Assembly (NCBI GenBank): GCA_046153995.1
Contig: JBJXEH010000090.1
Location: forward strand, 1-31,220
Length of the DNA stretch: 31,220 nucleotides
From: SZUA-430 sp046153995
GTDB lineage: Bacteria; Pseudomonadota; Alphaproteobacteria; Micropepsales; Micropepsaceae
Direction of reading: 5' to 3'
In this document: positions 15,422-23,202 of the stretch, in pieces
Numbering within the stretch: position 1 is the first letter of the stretch
Layout: the number at the start of each line of letters is the position of its first letter
Translations under genes and position numbers: made by a program
The notes under the pieces: model-generated
Seen by the model: the letters and a program-made list of their open reading frames with translations, nothing else
Told to the model about the DNA's origin: nothing
Databases searched by the model: none

Positions 15422-16158
15422 GGCGCCGCGCCGGGTTCCGTCTTCTTGCCGGTCATGCTGGTCAGCGTGATCGCGTTCTGAGGCGCCTTGACCTCGAAGA
15501 TCTTCGTCATGTGCGCGTCGGCGACGATGCTCGCCGGCGTCACGACCTCTTGCTTGATCATCATCGCCCAACATTGCTCGCTGTCGAACCGGCGCTTCTG
15601 GCAATCCTCGTTCGCCTCCCACTTGCGCAGGAACTGCGAGCGGACCTTCGTCATGTCGCCGCCGGCTTTGCCGAGCTTCTGCAACCGGCCCAAGTCGAAG
15701 CCGATATCGCTATAGGCAAGCCGCACCAACTCGCTTGAGTAAAGCTGGTCCCAATTGCGGCGCAAAAAGTAGTCGTTGGGCTTACCCAGCTGCCGGCGCG
15801 CAGCCTCCGTCACCGCCTGGCGCTGCTTATCGTTCAACGCGGCAAAACGATAGACCGAATAGGCCTTGTCCTTGCCACGGCCGAGATACGTGTAGACAGG
15901 CGTTTCGACCACCTTCTCGGCCGCCTCGATGACGACGGCATTGCCGTCGCGAACATCCACGATGCCGATATGCGTGATCCCGCTGCCGTCGCCACCGAAC
16001 AGCGGCAAAACGTCGGCGGCCTTCGAATCTTGAACGATCAAGTCGCCGCTCTTCCATTCGACCGGATCGCGCACGGTTGTCGCGTACGCAAAAAGATACG
16101 CGCCGAGTAGAACGGCAAACACAATGGAACCGAGCGTAACGACGGCGGAAGTTTTCAT
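15418..16158 (-). CDS. YiiX/YebB-like hydrolase-fold protein with Ser in place of Cys
   Basis: A 246-residue protein with an N-terminal membrane segment or signal (VVTLGSIVFAVLLGAYLFAY). It matches the YiiX/YebB-like NlpC/P60 cysteine-hydrolase family: KSGDLIVQDS near residue 36, ITHIGIV with His63, VVIEAAEKV with Glu78, and YSSELV from residue 140. In the family this last motif is normally YCSEL with the nucleophile Cys, but here residue 141 is Ser (codon TCA). The protein may be an inactive homologue or use Ser. It would face the periplasm. It ends with a basic, Pro-rich tail, and its stop overlaps that of the convergent methyltransferase gene. Confidence 0.75.
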   Translation of the reverse strand: MKTSAVVTLGSIVFAVLLGAYLFAYATTVRDPVEWKSGDLIVQDSKAADVLPLFGGDGSGITHIGIVDVRDGNAVVIEAAEKVVETPVYTYLGRGKDKAYSVYRFAALNDKQRQAVTEAARRQLGKPNDYFLRRNWDQLYSSELVRLAYSDIGFDLGRLQKLGKAGGDMTKVRSQFLRKWEANEDCQKRRFDSEQCWAMMIKQEVVTPASIVADAHMTKIFEVKAPQNAITLTSMTGKKTEPGAAP

Positions 16159-16275
16159 GGCAAGTGATCTCTTTCGAGCAGCACCAAGAACTTGGCATGC
16201 GCCCCGTAAACGCTGCGGTAACCGGCAGGCTTAACGAGGCGTCAACATAGCTGGCTCAATCCGATCGATTCCGCG

Positions 16276-16890
16276 CTATGTGGCGCTTCCCCAATAGTTG
16301 TAGCCGGCAAAACGCGGTGTCGCGGGCAAATACATCGTTTCCATCTTCTCGATCGCAAACCCGCCTTCGCGGATCAGATCGGGAATCGGCCGGCCGACAT
16401 GACACCCGCCGCCGATCGCCTTCCACAGCGGCGTAATCCGCTGCTGCCATTTCTGAACGTTGAGGTCGGGCGCTTTTCCATGCTCGCAGAAGATCAACCT
16501 CCCGCCCGGTTTCAGCACCCGCCGCATGCCTTTGAGCGCTCGCACCACCTCCGGGATCGTGCACAGCGTATAGGTCACAAGGACCGTGTCGGCAGCCTTG
16601 TCCGCGAGCGGAATCTCCTCAGCCTTAAGGTCAAGGAATTCCAAGCTGAACGAGATGTCCTTGGCCCGCTTCAACGCGCGCTCACGCATCTCAGGCGACG
16701 GCTCCAGCCCCCAAACGTGGCTCACTTTAGCGGGATTGTAGAAGGGCAAATTCTGTCCCGCGCCAATACCGATTTCAAGCACACGGCCTTCGGCCAGCGG
16801 CACCACCTTCTTGCGCTGATAGGTGATCGGCTTGGCGCTCATCGCCGTGTCGAGCAGCCACGGCAGAATGCGGCGTTCGTAGAAACTCAT
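16276..16890 (-). CDS. Class I SAM-dependent methyltransferase (methyltransferase-11 type)
   Basis: A 204-residue protein. SAM motif I is VLEIGIGAGQNLPFY near residue 37, then WGLEPSPEM, and a later ADTVLVTYTLCTIPE and LKPGGRLIFCEHG. The C-terminus (WKAIGGGCHVGRPI) resembles METTL7-like and UbiE-type proteins. The substrate is not evident. The ATG at 16890 overlaps a perfect 15-bp inverted repeat that also covers its GAGG ribosome-binding site, so translation may be controlled by RNA folding or a protein. The upstream EAL gene is in the same direction, but a likely terminator lies between them. Confidence 0.87.
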   Translation of the reverse strand: MSFYERRILPWLLDTAMSAKPITYQRKKVVPLAEGRVLEIGIGAGQNLPFYNPAKVSHVWGLEPSPEMRERALKRAKDISFSLEFLDLKAEEIPLADKAADTVLVTYTLCTIPEVVRALKGMRRVLKPGGRLIFCEHGKAPDLNVQKWQQRITPLWKAIGGGCHVGRPIPDLIREGGFAIEKMETMYLPATPRFAGYNYWGSAT

Positions 16891-16925
16891 GTGACGGCCT
16901 CAATTTTCGTTTGAGGCCGTCACAT
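16889..16925 (-). promoter_or_regulatory. 15-bp perfect hairpin covering ribosome-binding site and start codon
   Basis: Arms ATGTGACGGCCTCAA (16889-16903) and TTGAGGCCGTCACAT (16911-16925) are exactly complementary, with a 7-base spacer. On the minus-strand transcript the second arm holds GAGG, seven bases before the AUG at 16890, and the AU of that AUG. The hairpin would therefore hide the translation start of the methyltransferase gene. There is no T-run on either strand, so it is not an ordinary terminator. It could equally be a protein-binding palindrome in DNA. Confidence 0.65.
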
Positions 16926-16931
16926 AGCACG

Positions 16932-16983
16932 ATTGGAAAGAAAAGCAGCCGCCGGCAATCTGGGGGGAGCGATCACCGGCGGC
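16932..16983 (-). terminator. Probable intrinsic terminator downstream of the EAL gene
   Basis: On the minus strand GCCGCCGG (16983-16976) pairs with CCGGCGGC (16955-16948) across a 20-base loop, followed by a T-rich stretch (TGCTTTTCTTTCC). It lies about 45 bases after the EAL stop. The loop is long and the T-tract broken, so strength is uncertain. Confidence 0.5.
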
Positions 16984-17028
16984 CAAGTTGACCCACACGA
17001 ACAGGAGAGAAACGCCCCCCCAAACTGA

Positions 17029-18192
17029 TTAGGCGTCGGCGCGGCGCTGCACCAAACTGCCCATCTTCGGGCAAGGATCGCCGCCGACGCCGAAGCCTTC
17101 GCGCTTCACCGGCGGCACCATCGCCTCTTCATCTTCGAGTACATCCTCAAGGTCCGCCGCCTCCAGCACCGGCATCAACGGCGCCTCGCGCTCGACCGGC
17201 TTCTCTTGCAGCGTAGGCGCACCGCGGCGCGCGCGAACGGCGTCGAGCGCGCGCTGCATGTCTTCCTTCGTGACGGCGGCCGTGGCCGCCTGGAACATCG
17301 GCTTGGCAACGGCAGAAGCCGACGCGGGCACCGCCGGTCGCGCCGAAGCTTGCGACGGCACGACCGCGCGCGGCGCAACCGGCGCTGCGTCCATCGCCAC
17401 CGTGCCGCGGGCCCATGTGCCGTCCCACGCAAGCAGTTCGTCGAGCGACATCGGCTTTTGGATCCACACACCCTGCGCCGCGGTGAATCCAACACCAGCA
17501 AGACCCGACATCGTAGCCTCGTCCTCAGCGCCGACCGCCACGGCTTCCAGTTCGTGCTGGCGGGCGAAGCGCAAGCGCGCCGCGATTGCGCCCTTACCCT
17601 TAAGACCCAAACGCTGCGCCAAACGGATGCTCGCCGGTCCACCGACTTTGATCGACGTGAACGGCATCGGCACGAACTGCGCGAGGTCGACTGGCACAAT
17701 ACCACCGCCGTCGAGCGCCACGTGAACGCCGAGCTTGCGCACCTCATGAAGCGCTTCGCACAAGGCCTCCGGCTCTTGCGCAACCGCACGCTCCGGCACC
17801 TCGACGATGACCTTGCCCGCGTCGAGCTTGTATTCGTCGAGAAGCTGCCGCAGCCCATGTGCGAATCCGGGCGCCGTAACGGTACCCGGCGCGACGTTGA
17901 TCGAAACCGACCAATCATGGCCTTCGGTCTTCCATTTCCGCGCGCCATCCAGCGCGGCATGGAAAACGAAGCCCGTCATGTCGGCCATGCGACCCTGCGA
18001 CTCGATGAAATCGAGGAACAGCCCCGGCGGCAAAAGCCCGTATTGCGGGTGCTGCCAGCGCACGAAAACCTCAGCGCCCGTCATGCGTTCGCTGGACAAA
18101 TCGACCGTGGGCTGAAACACGACGCGGAATTCGTTGCGTTGGAACGCCCGGTCGATGTCAGATGGGTCGAGACGGAATGACTTATCGCTCAT
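17029..18192 (-). CDS. EAL-domain protein with degenerate active site
   Basis: A 387-residue protein. Residues about 10-255 form an EAL fold of the c-di-GMP phosphodiesterase family. The catalytic pattern is incomplete. The EAL motif reads GAEVFVRW with Glu41, Asn99 (SINVAPG) and Glu131 (VEVPE) remain, and Lys182 is kept (SIKVGG). But the DDFG loop is DGGG (Asp161, Gly162) and the Asp after the Lys motif is Gly184. Loss of the metal-binding second Asp suggests little or no hydrolysis, so it may sense c-di-GMP or bind a partner. A long Ala/Pro-rich tail (about 265-387) with an acidic patch (DLEDVLEDEEA) is probably disordered. No membrane segment or GGDEF domain is present. Confidence 0.88.
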   Translation of the reverse strand: MSDKSFRLDPSDIDRAFQRNEFRVVFQPTVDLSSERMTGAEVFVRWQHPQYGLLPPGLFLDFIESQGRMADMTGFVFHAALDGARKWKTEGHDWSVSINVAPGTVTAPGFAHGLRQLLDEYKLDAGKVIVEVPERAVAQEPEALCEALHEVRKLGVHVALDGGGIVPVDLAQFVPMPFTSIKVGGPASIRLAQRLGLKGKGAIAARLRFARQHELEAVAVGAEDEATMSGLAGVGFTAAQGVWIQKPMSLDELLAWDGTWARGTVAMDAAPVAPRAVVPSQASARPAVPASASAVAKPMFQAATAAVTKEDMQRALDAVRARRGAPTLQEKPVEREAPLMPVLEAADLEDVLEDEEAMVPPVKREGFGVGGDPCPKMGSLVQRRADA

Positions 18193-18321
18193 GGGGTCAC
18201 CTCTGATGCTTGCGGTCCTGTGCCGCTTGCCACCAGATTTACCCGGTAACCCTTTAAGGGCGCCTGCAGACCCCCTTGAGCATTTGAATTGCTAAGTTTT
18301 GAAGTAACTTTGAGAGCTTCG

Positions 18322-19113
18322 ATGCCGGACGACAAAAAACCCGCCAATCCCTTAGCCTCCGCGACGATTCTGCTGCTTCGTGACGGAGCGTCCGGTCTCG
18401 AAGTATTCATGGTAAAGCGACATCATCAGATCGATTTCGCGTCCGGCGCTTTGGTTTTTCCTGGCGGCAAACTAGACCCGCACGACAACGATCCAGCACT
18501 CAGAAACCTCGCCGACGGTGCAGACCAATTGGCCGATCTGCACCTAAGCCTCGCCGCCTGCGCCATCCGCGAAGGCTTCGAGGAATCGGGCATCCTGCCC
18601 GCGCGCAAGCCGGGCTCTTCGGATTACATCGACGCCGCTGCAGCAAGCGCGTTGGCAAGCTGGCGTCCCAAATTGAACAACAGCGAGGTAGGCCTAGCGG
18701 AATTTCTGACCCGCGAGAACCTGCGCCTCGCGTGTGACGCGTTGGTGCCGTTCGCACGTTGGGTGACGCCCACATTCATGCCAAAGCGCTTCGACACGTA
18801 CTTCTATCTGGCGGCAACACCGCCCGGTCAGATAGGCCGCCATGACGGTTCGGAGTCGGTGGACTCGGTTTGGGTAAACCCGAACGAAGCGATTGAAGAC
18901 AAACGCTGGACGATCATCTTCCCGACGAAGATGAACCTCTTAAAGTTGGGACGCGCGAAAACCGTGGCGGAAGCAATTGCCAATGCGAAAGCCGAGACCG
19001 TCGTCACCGTCGAACCCAAAGTCATCACGCGAGACGGCAAACAGTTGCTGACGATCCCGTCCGAGGCTGGATACGGCAACATCGAAGAACCAATGTCCTC
19101 AATTCGCGGATAA
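18322..19113 (+). CDS. Nudix hydrolase family protein
   Basis: A 263-residue protein. It begins SATILLLRDGASGLEVFMVKRHHQ near residue 13 (given here as short blocks), then GALVFPGGKLDP and the Nudix catalytic core REGFEESGI at residues 83-91. The gap between the FPGG and REGFEE parts is longer than in a standard Nudix box, as in NUDT19/NUDT7-like acyl-CoA diphosphatases. A nucleotide-diphosphate substrate, possibly a CoA ester, is inferred. The frame is open from a TTG at 18289, but the ATG at 18322 matches where the conserved region begins. It is 16 bases ahead of a DUF1304 gene. Confidence 0.85.
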   Translation: MPDDKKPANPLASATILLLRDGASGLEVFMVKRHHQIDFASGALVFPGGKLDPHDNDPALRNLADGADQLADLHLSLAACAIREGFEESGILPARKPGSSDYIDAAAASALASWRPKLNNSEVGLAEFLTRENLRLACDALVPFARWVTPTFMPKRFDTYFYLAATPPGQIGRHDGSESVDSVWVNPNEAIEDKRWTIIFPTKMNLLKLGRAKTVAEAIANAKAETVVTVEPKVITRDGKQLLTIPSEAGYGNIEEPMSSIRG

Positions 19114-19129
19114 AGAAGGAAACCCTCTC

Positions 19130-19495
19130 ATGAACGCATTGGCCGGTCTCTTGGTGTTCGTCGTCGCGCTGATCCACGTTGGTTTCGCAGTGCTGGAGAT
19201 GTTTCTCTGGACTGGCCCCATAGGCCAGCGCGTCTTCAATCTAACGCCCGAGCTCGCAAACGCCACCGCTGTGCTTGCGGCAAATCAGGGAATCTACAAT
19301 CTGTTGCTGGCGGGCGGCATTGCCTGGGCCGCCTGGTCGGGCCGGCGCGATCTTCGTGTCTTCTTCCTGGTCAGCGTAATCCTCGCAGGCTTGTTCGGCG
19401 CAATGACGGCGAAGGTCACGATCCTCTTCGTGCAAGCAGCACCCGCCGCCGTGGCGCTCTTGCTCGTCTTGCTGGCCCGGCCGAAAGCGACCTGA
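19130..19495 (+). CDS. DUF1304 family membrane protein
   Basis: A 121-residue protein with four membrane segments (LAGLLVFVVALIHVGFAVLE; a middle pair around GIYNLLLAGGIAWAAW and VFFLVSVILAGLFGAM; a last one in AAPAAVALLLVLLA). The pattern and size are those of DUF1304, whose role is unknown. A strong AGAAGGA site lies just upstream of the ATG, which comes 16 bases after the Nudix stop, so the two are likely co-transcribed. Its TGA stop directly abuts the stop of nadK on the other strand (TGATCA). Confidence 0.87.
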   Translation: MNALAGLLVFVVALIHVGFAVLEMFLWTGPIGQRVFNLTPELANATAVLAANQGIYNLLLAGGIAWAAWSGRRDLRVFFLVSVILAGLFGAMTAKVTILFVQAAPAAVALLLVLLARPKAT

Positions 19496-20263
19496 TCAAC
19501 CCGTCACGAACTGCTCGGCCAGGATGCGTTCCTGCAGCGAGCGGTCGGGATCGAACAGAATAGTGGCAGCCACACTCGCATCTTCGGCGACGGTCACTTC
19601 CGTGACTTGGCGCACCTCGGTGTGATCGGCAACCGCGCTGACCGGCCGCTTATCGGCCTCCAATATCTCGAACACCACTTTCGCCGCCCGCGCCAGCAAC
19701 GCGCCGCGCCAACGCCGCGGCCGAAAGGCGCTAATCGGCGTCAGCGCCAGCAGCGCCGCATCGATCGGCAAAATAGGTCCGTTGACGGAGAGATTGTACG
19801 CAGTCGATCCGGCCGGCGTCGAAAGCAAGATGCCGTCGCAGATCAATTCCGGGAGCCGCACGATCCCGTCGATGGAAATACGCAGCTTCGCCGCCTGCCG
19901 CGTCTCGCGCAGCATCGACACCTCGTTGAATGCCAGCGCTGTTTGCGATTTCCCCGACGCCGTCTTCACCTTCATACGCAACGGATGGATCGCCTGCGCC
20001 TCTGTGATATCCAGACGCTCCAGAAAATCGTTCGCCGAATACTCGTTCATCAAGAACCCGACTGAACCGCAGTTCATGCCGTAGATCGGCAAGCCGCGTT
20101 TGTGATTCTTGTGCACGCTCTGCAGCATGAACCCGTCGCCGCCCAAGGCGACGATCACATCGGCATCCGCCTTCGCGTTGCCATAGCGCTTCGTGAGTTC
20201 GCGCAGCGCCGCCTGCGCTTCAGGCGCACTCGACGCCGCGAAAGAGGGTTTCTTAAAACGCAT
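19496..20263 (-). CDS. nadK: NAD kinase
   Basis: A 255-residue NAD kinase, which phosphorylates NAD to NADP using ATP. The GGDG phosphate-binding motif is at residues 41-44 (VALGGDGFML). The NAD-binding segments AFNEVSM and LLSTPAGSTAYNLSV follow, as does PISAFRPRRWRGA in the place of the usual PI-P-loop region. The ATG overlaps the stop codon of the upstream moaA (TGATG), so it is translationally coupled. The enzyme is cytosolic. The length is near that of short bacterial NAD kinases. Confidence 0.92.
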   Translation of the reverse strand: MRFKKPSFAASSAPEAQAALRELTKRYGNAKADADVIVALGGDGFMLQSVHKNHKRGLPIYGMNCGSVGFLMNEYSANDFLERLDITEAQAIHPLRMKVKTASGKSQTALAFNEVSMLRETRQAAKLRISIDGIVRLPELICDGILLSTPAGSTAYNLSVNGPILPIDAALLALTPISAFRPRRWRGALLARAAKVVFEILEADKRPVSAVADHTEVRQVTEVTVAEDASVAATILFDPDRSLQERILAEQFVTG

Positions 20264-21252
20264 CAGCCGCCGGTCACCGACATATGCCGCGCGACGGCCG
20301 GCGCGTGCCGCCGCCGGTCGATCACGAAATCATGCCCCTTCGGCTTGCGCGAAATCGCCTCGTCGATTGCCACATGGAGCAGAGCATCATCCGCGCTCGC
20401 GCGCAGCGGCTTCCGCAAATCCGCCGCATCGTCCTGGCCCAGACACATGTAAAGCGTCCCCGTGCACGTCAGCCGCACGCGATTGCAGCTCTCGCAAAAA
20501 TTATGCGTGAGGGGCGTGATGAACCCAAGCCGCCCACCCGTCTCTGCCACCCGCACATAACGCGCGGGCCCACCGGTACGATAATCGCTCTCTTCCAACG
20601 TAAACTTCTGCGCGAGCCGAGCGCGCACAAGCGACAGCGGCAAGTACTGATCCGTCCGGTCCGCGTCGACCTCGCCCATGGGCATCGTTTCGATGAGCGT
20701 GAAGTCCATGCCCTTGCCGTGAGCCCAGGTCATCAACGTCTCGATCTCGTCCTCGTTGGTGCCGCGCAACGCCACCGCATTGACCTTGACCTTAAGGCCA
20801 GCCGCCAACGCGGCGTCGATACCCTCAAACACCTGCTCGATCTTACCCCACCGCGTGATGTCGCGAAACCGCCCGGGATCGAGCGTATCGAGAGACACAT
20901 TCACGCGCCGGACGCCGGCGGCCTTCAAGTCGGCCGCGAACTTCGCAAGCTGGCTGCCGTTCGTCGTCAGCGTAAGTTCGTCCAAAGCCCCGCTGCGCAA
21001 ATGCCGCCCGAGGCTTCCGACCAGGCTCATCATGTTACGCCGGACAAGCGGCTCGCCGCCGGTCAAGCGAAGCTTCCTAACACCCTTCGCGACGAACGCC
21101 GAACAAAGCCGGTCCAGCTCCTCCAGCGTCAGCAGGTCGGCCTTCGGCAAAAACGTCATGTCCTCCGCCATGCAATACGTGCAGCGGAAGTCACAGCGGT
21201 CCGTCACCGAAACGCGCAGATAAGTGATCCGGCGGCCAAAGGGATCGAGCAT
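20263..21252 (-). CDS. moaA: GTP 3',8-cyclase MoaA
   Basis: A 329-residue radical-SAM enzyme that starts molybdenum-cofactor synthesis by converting GTP into the cyclic precursor. The radical-SAM cluster motif CxxxCxxC is Cys20, Cys24, Cys27 (DRCDFRCTYC). The second, C-terminal cluster has Cys253, Cys256 and Cys270 (FCESCNR and LYMCLG). The protein ends in the conserved Gly-Gly tail (MSVTGG). The moaA stop overlaps the nadK start. A molybdopterin enzyme large subunit lies about 4 kb away, which would use the product. The gene is divergent from glpK. Confidence 0.96.
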   Translation of the reverse strand: MLDPFGRRITYLRVSVTDRCDFRCTYCMAEDMTFLPKADLLTLEELDRLCSAFVAKGVRKLRLTGGEPLVRRNMMSLVGSLGRHLRSGALDELTLTTNGSQLAKFAADLKAAGVRRVNVSLDTLDPGRFRDITRWGKIEQVFEGIDAALAAGLKVKVNAVALRGTNEDEIETLMTWAHGKGMDFTLIETMPMGEVDADRTDQYLPLSLVRARLAQKFTLEESDYRTGGPARYVRVAETGGRLGFITPLTHNFCESCNRVRLTCTGTLYMCLGQDDAADLRKPLRASADDALLHVAIDEAISRKPKGHDFVIDRRRHAPAVARHMSVTGG

Positions 21253-21364
21253 GCGGCCAACTTAGCAGCCACCGCCCGGGCGTCCAGTGGGAGACAGTCG
21301 CACTCTAAGCGGAAACGTGGCTAAAATCGGCGCCGTCTTTCCCTTTCCGCGCCGGACCAACCGC

Positions 21365-22867
21365 ATGACCACCAAGGCCCGCAAAATCCTGTCGATCGAC
21401 CAAGGCACGACGTCGAGCCGCGCGATCCTGTTCGACACACGCGGCACGCCCCTCAAAGTCGCCCAAGCCGAGCACAAGCAATTCTACCCGCAAGACGGCT
21501 GGGTTGAGCACGACGCCGAAGAGATCTGGCAAGCGACGCTGAAAATCTCGCGCGAGGCCATCACCGGTGCCGCAAACGAAGTCGCAGCCATCGGCATCAC
21601 AAACCAGCGCGAGACCACCGTACTTTGGGACCGCAAGACCGGCGCACCAATCCACAAAGCCATCGTTTGGCAAGATCGCCGCACGGCCGCCACCTGCGCG
21701 CGCCTGAAAGACGAAGGCAAAGAAAGCACGATCGCCGCCAAGACCGGCCTGCTTCTCGACCCCTATTTCTCCGGTACAAAACTCGCCTGGCTGCTCGACA
21801 ATGTCCCCGGTGCACGCACCCGCGCCGAAAAAGGCGAACTCGCCTTCGGCACGATCGACAGCTGGCTCGTCTATCGTCTGACGGGCGGCAAGGTTCACGC
21901 GACCGACGCAACGAACGCCTCGCGCACGCTGCTTTACGACATCGTCAAAGGCCGCTGGGACAGCGAGATTTTGGACTGGCTCAACATCCCGCAAGCCGTG
22001 CTGCCCACTGTGCAAGACTCCGCCGCCAGCTTCGGCACCACCGACGAGAAACTGTTCGGCGCAGCGATCCCAATCACCGGCATCGCCGGCGATCAGCAAG
22101 CCGCGACCGTTGGCCAGGCGTGCCTCAAACAGGGCTTGATGAAGTCCACTTACGGCACCGGCTGCTTTGCATTGGTGAACACAGGCCCCGCGATGGCCCC
22201 GTCGCGCAACCGCCTTCTCTCGACGATAGCCTACGCGACCGGCGGCAAACCCACCTACGCGCTCGAAGGCTCCATCTTCATGGCCGGCGCTACGATTCAA
22301 TGGCTGCGCGACGGCTTGAAGCTGTTCAAGAACGCCGCCGACAGCGCCGAGTTCGCCCACAAAGCCGACAACCGCTCGCGCGTCTATCTCGTGCCCGCAT
22401 TCGTCGGCCTCGGCGCGCCGTACTGGGATGCCGACGCACGCGGCGCCATCGTCGGCCTCACGCGCGACACCGGCCACGCCGAAATTGCAAAGGCAGGACT
22501 CGAATCCGTGTGCTTCCAAACCCGCGACTTGCTCGAAGCGATGGCTGCCGACATGTCCGCCGCCGGTCTGGGCTCGCCCGCCGCGCTGCGCGTCGACGGC
22601 GGCATGGTGGTGAACGACCTCTTCTGCCAATGGCTCGCCGACCTAATGGGCCGCCCGATTGAACGCCCCGAAGTCGTGGAAACGACAGCGCTCGGCGCCG
22701 CCTATCTCGCCGGCCTCGGCGCCGGCATCTATGCGTCGCTCGACGAGGTCGCCTCAAGCTGGCGCTGCGAACGCCGCTTCGACCCCAAAATCAGCGCCGA
22801 CGAACGCGACGCCAAATACGCCGGCTGGAAGGACGCTGTGGGGCGGGTTCTGTCTCGAAAAGGCTAG
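21365..22867 (+). CDS. glpK: Glycerol kinase
   Basis: A 500-residue FGGY-family kinase that phosphorylates glycerol to sn-glycerol 3-phosphate with ATP. The N-terminal phosphate-binding loop is LSIDQGTTSSRAILFD, followed by INQRET-type and VWQDRRT motifs (ITNQRETTVLWDR, IVWQDRRTA). The C-terminal ATPase part has GDQQAATVGQACL and RVDGGMVVNDLFCQ. The frame is open from a GTG at 21287, but the ATG at 21365 gives the family length and start. No other glycerol genes are in the window. The gene is divergent from moaA. Confidence 0.96.
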   Translation: MTTKARKILSIDQGTTSSRAILFDTRGTPLKVAQAEHKQFYPQDGWVEHDAEEIWQATLKISREAITGAANEVAAIGITNQRETTVLWDRKTGAPIHKAIVWQDRRTAATCARLKDEGKESTIAAKTGLLLDPYFSGTKLAWLLDNVPGARTRAEKGELAFGTIDSWLVYRLTGGKVHATDATNASRTLLYDIVKGRWDSEILDWLNIPQAVLPTVQDSAASFGTTDEKLFGAAIPITGIAGDQQAATVGQACLKQGLMKSTYGTGCFALVNTGPAMAPSRNRLLSTIAYATGGKPTYALEGSIFMAGATIQWLRDGLKLFKNAADSAEFAHKADNRSRVYLVPAFVGLGAPYWDADARGAIVGLTRDTGHAEIAKAGLESVCFQTRDLLEAMAADMSAAGLGSPAALRVDGGMVVNDLFCQWLADLMGRPIERPEVVETTALGAAYLAGLGAGIYASLDEVASSWRCERRFDPKISADERDAKYAGWKDAVGRVLSRKG

Positions 22868-22875
22868 TCGGCACC

Positions 22876-22905
22876 TTGATTTTCACTAGATCCTTATTGT
22901 ACAAT
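22876..22905 (+). promoter_or_regulatory. Promoter of the yefM-yoeB operon
   Basis: A -35-like TTGATT (22876-22881) and a -10-like TACAAT (22900-22905) are separated by 18 bases. The -10 lies inside the operator palindrome, as expected for self-repression. The start codon is at 22933. Confidence 0.6.
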
Positions 22906-22923
22906 ACATTGTACAATAAGGAT
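22890..22923. promoter_or_regulatory. YefM-type operator, perfect 34-bp palindrome
   Basis: Arms ATCCTTATTGTACAAT (22890-22905) and ATTGTACAATAAGGAT (22908-22923) are perfect inverted repeats across a 2-base centre. Two TGTACA cores stand at 22898-22903 and 22910-22915, 12 bases apart. In E. coli YefM-YoeB binds TGTACA-core palindromes to repress its own operon, so this is the expected operator. Confidence 0.9.
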
Positions 22924-22932
22924 TGCTGTCCG

Positions 22933-23202
22933 ATGGATGTCAAAACATATAGCCACGCTCGGCAGAATCTCGCCGAGCTGATGGACGAGGTCTGCGACAA
23001 CCGCGCCCCGGTAGTTGTTACGCGTCAAGGCGCAAAGTCCGTCGTTATTCTTCCGTTGGAAGAGTATGAATCGATGGAGGAAACGCTCTATCTACTCCGC
23101 AGCCCAGCGAACGCGGCACGGCTCTACGGGTCGATCGAACAACTCAAGCGCGGCAAAGTCGTGCGCCGCGACCCGACGAAGCAGCGTCGCAAGAAAGCCT
23201 AA
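22933..23202 (+). CDS. yefM: YefM-type antitoxin (Phd/YefM family)
   Basis: An 89-residue protein with the N-terminal Phd/YefM DNA-binding and dimer fold (MDVKTYSHARQNLAELMDEV, then ITRQGAKSVVILPLEEYESM-like blocks as VVVTRQGAKSVVILPLEEY). The basic C-terminus (RRDPTKQRRKKA) is the flexible toxin-binding part. It neutralises YoeB and represses the operon through the palindrome just upstream. The frame is open from 22876, but that start lies inside the operator; the ATG at 22933 fits the family. The stop overlaps the yoeB start by 1 base. Confidence 0.93.
   Translation: MDVKTYSHARQNLAELMDEVCDNRAPVVVTRQGAKSVVILPLEEYESMEETLYLLRSPANAARLYGSIEQLKRGKVVRRDPTKQRRKKA

Noticed and set aside
21305..22630. 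Long open frame antisense to glpK
   Set aside because: Glycerol kinase motifs on the plus strand explain the region; the antisense protein has no known features.
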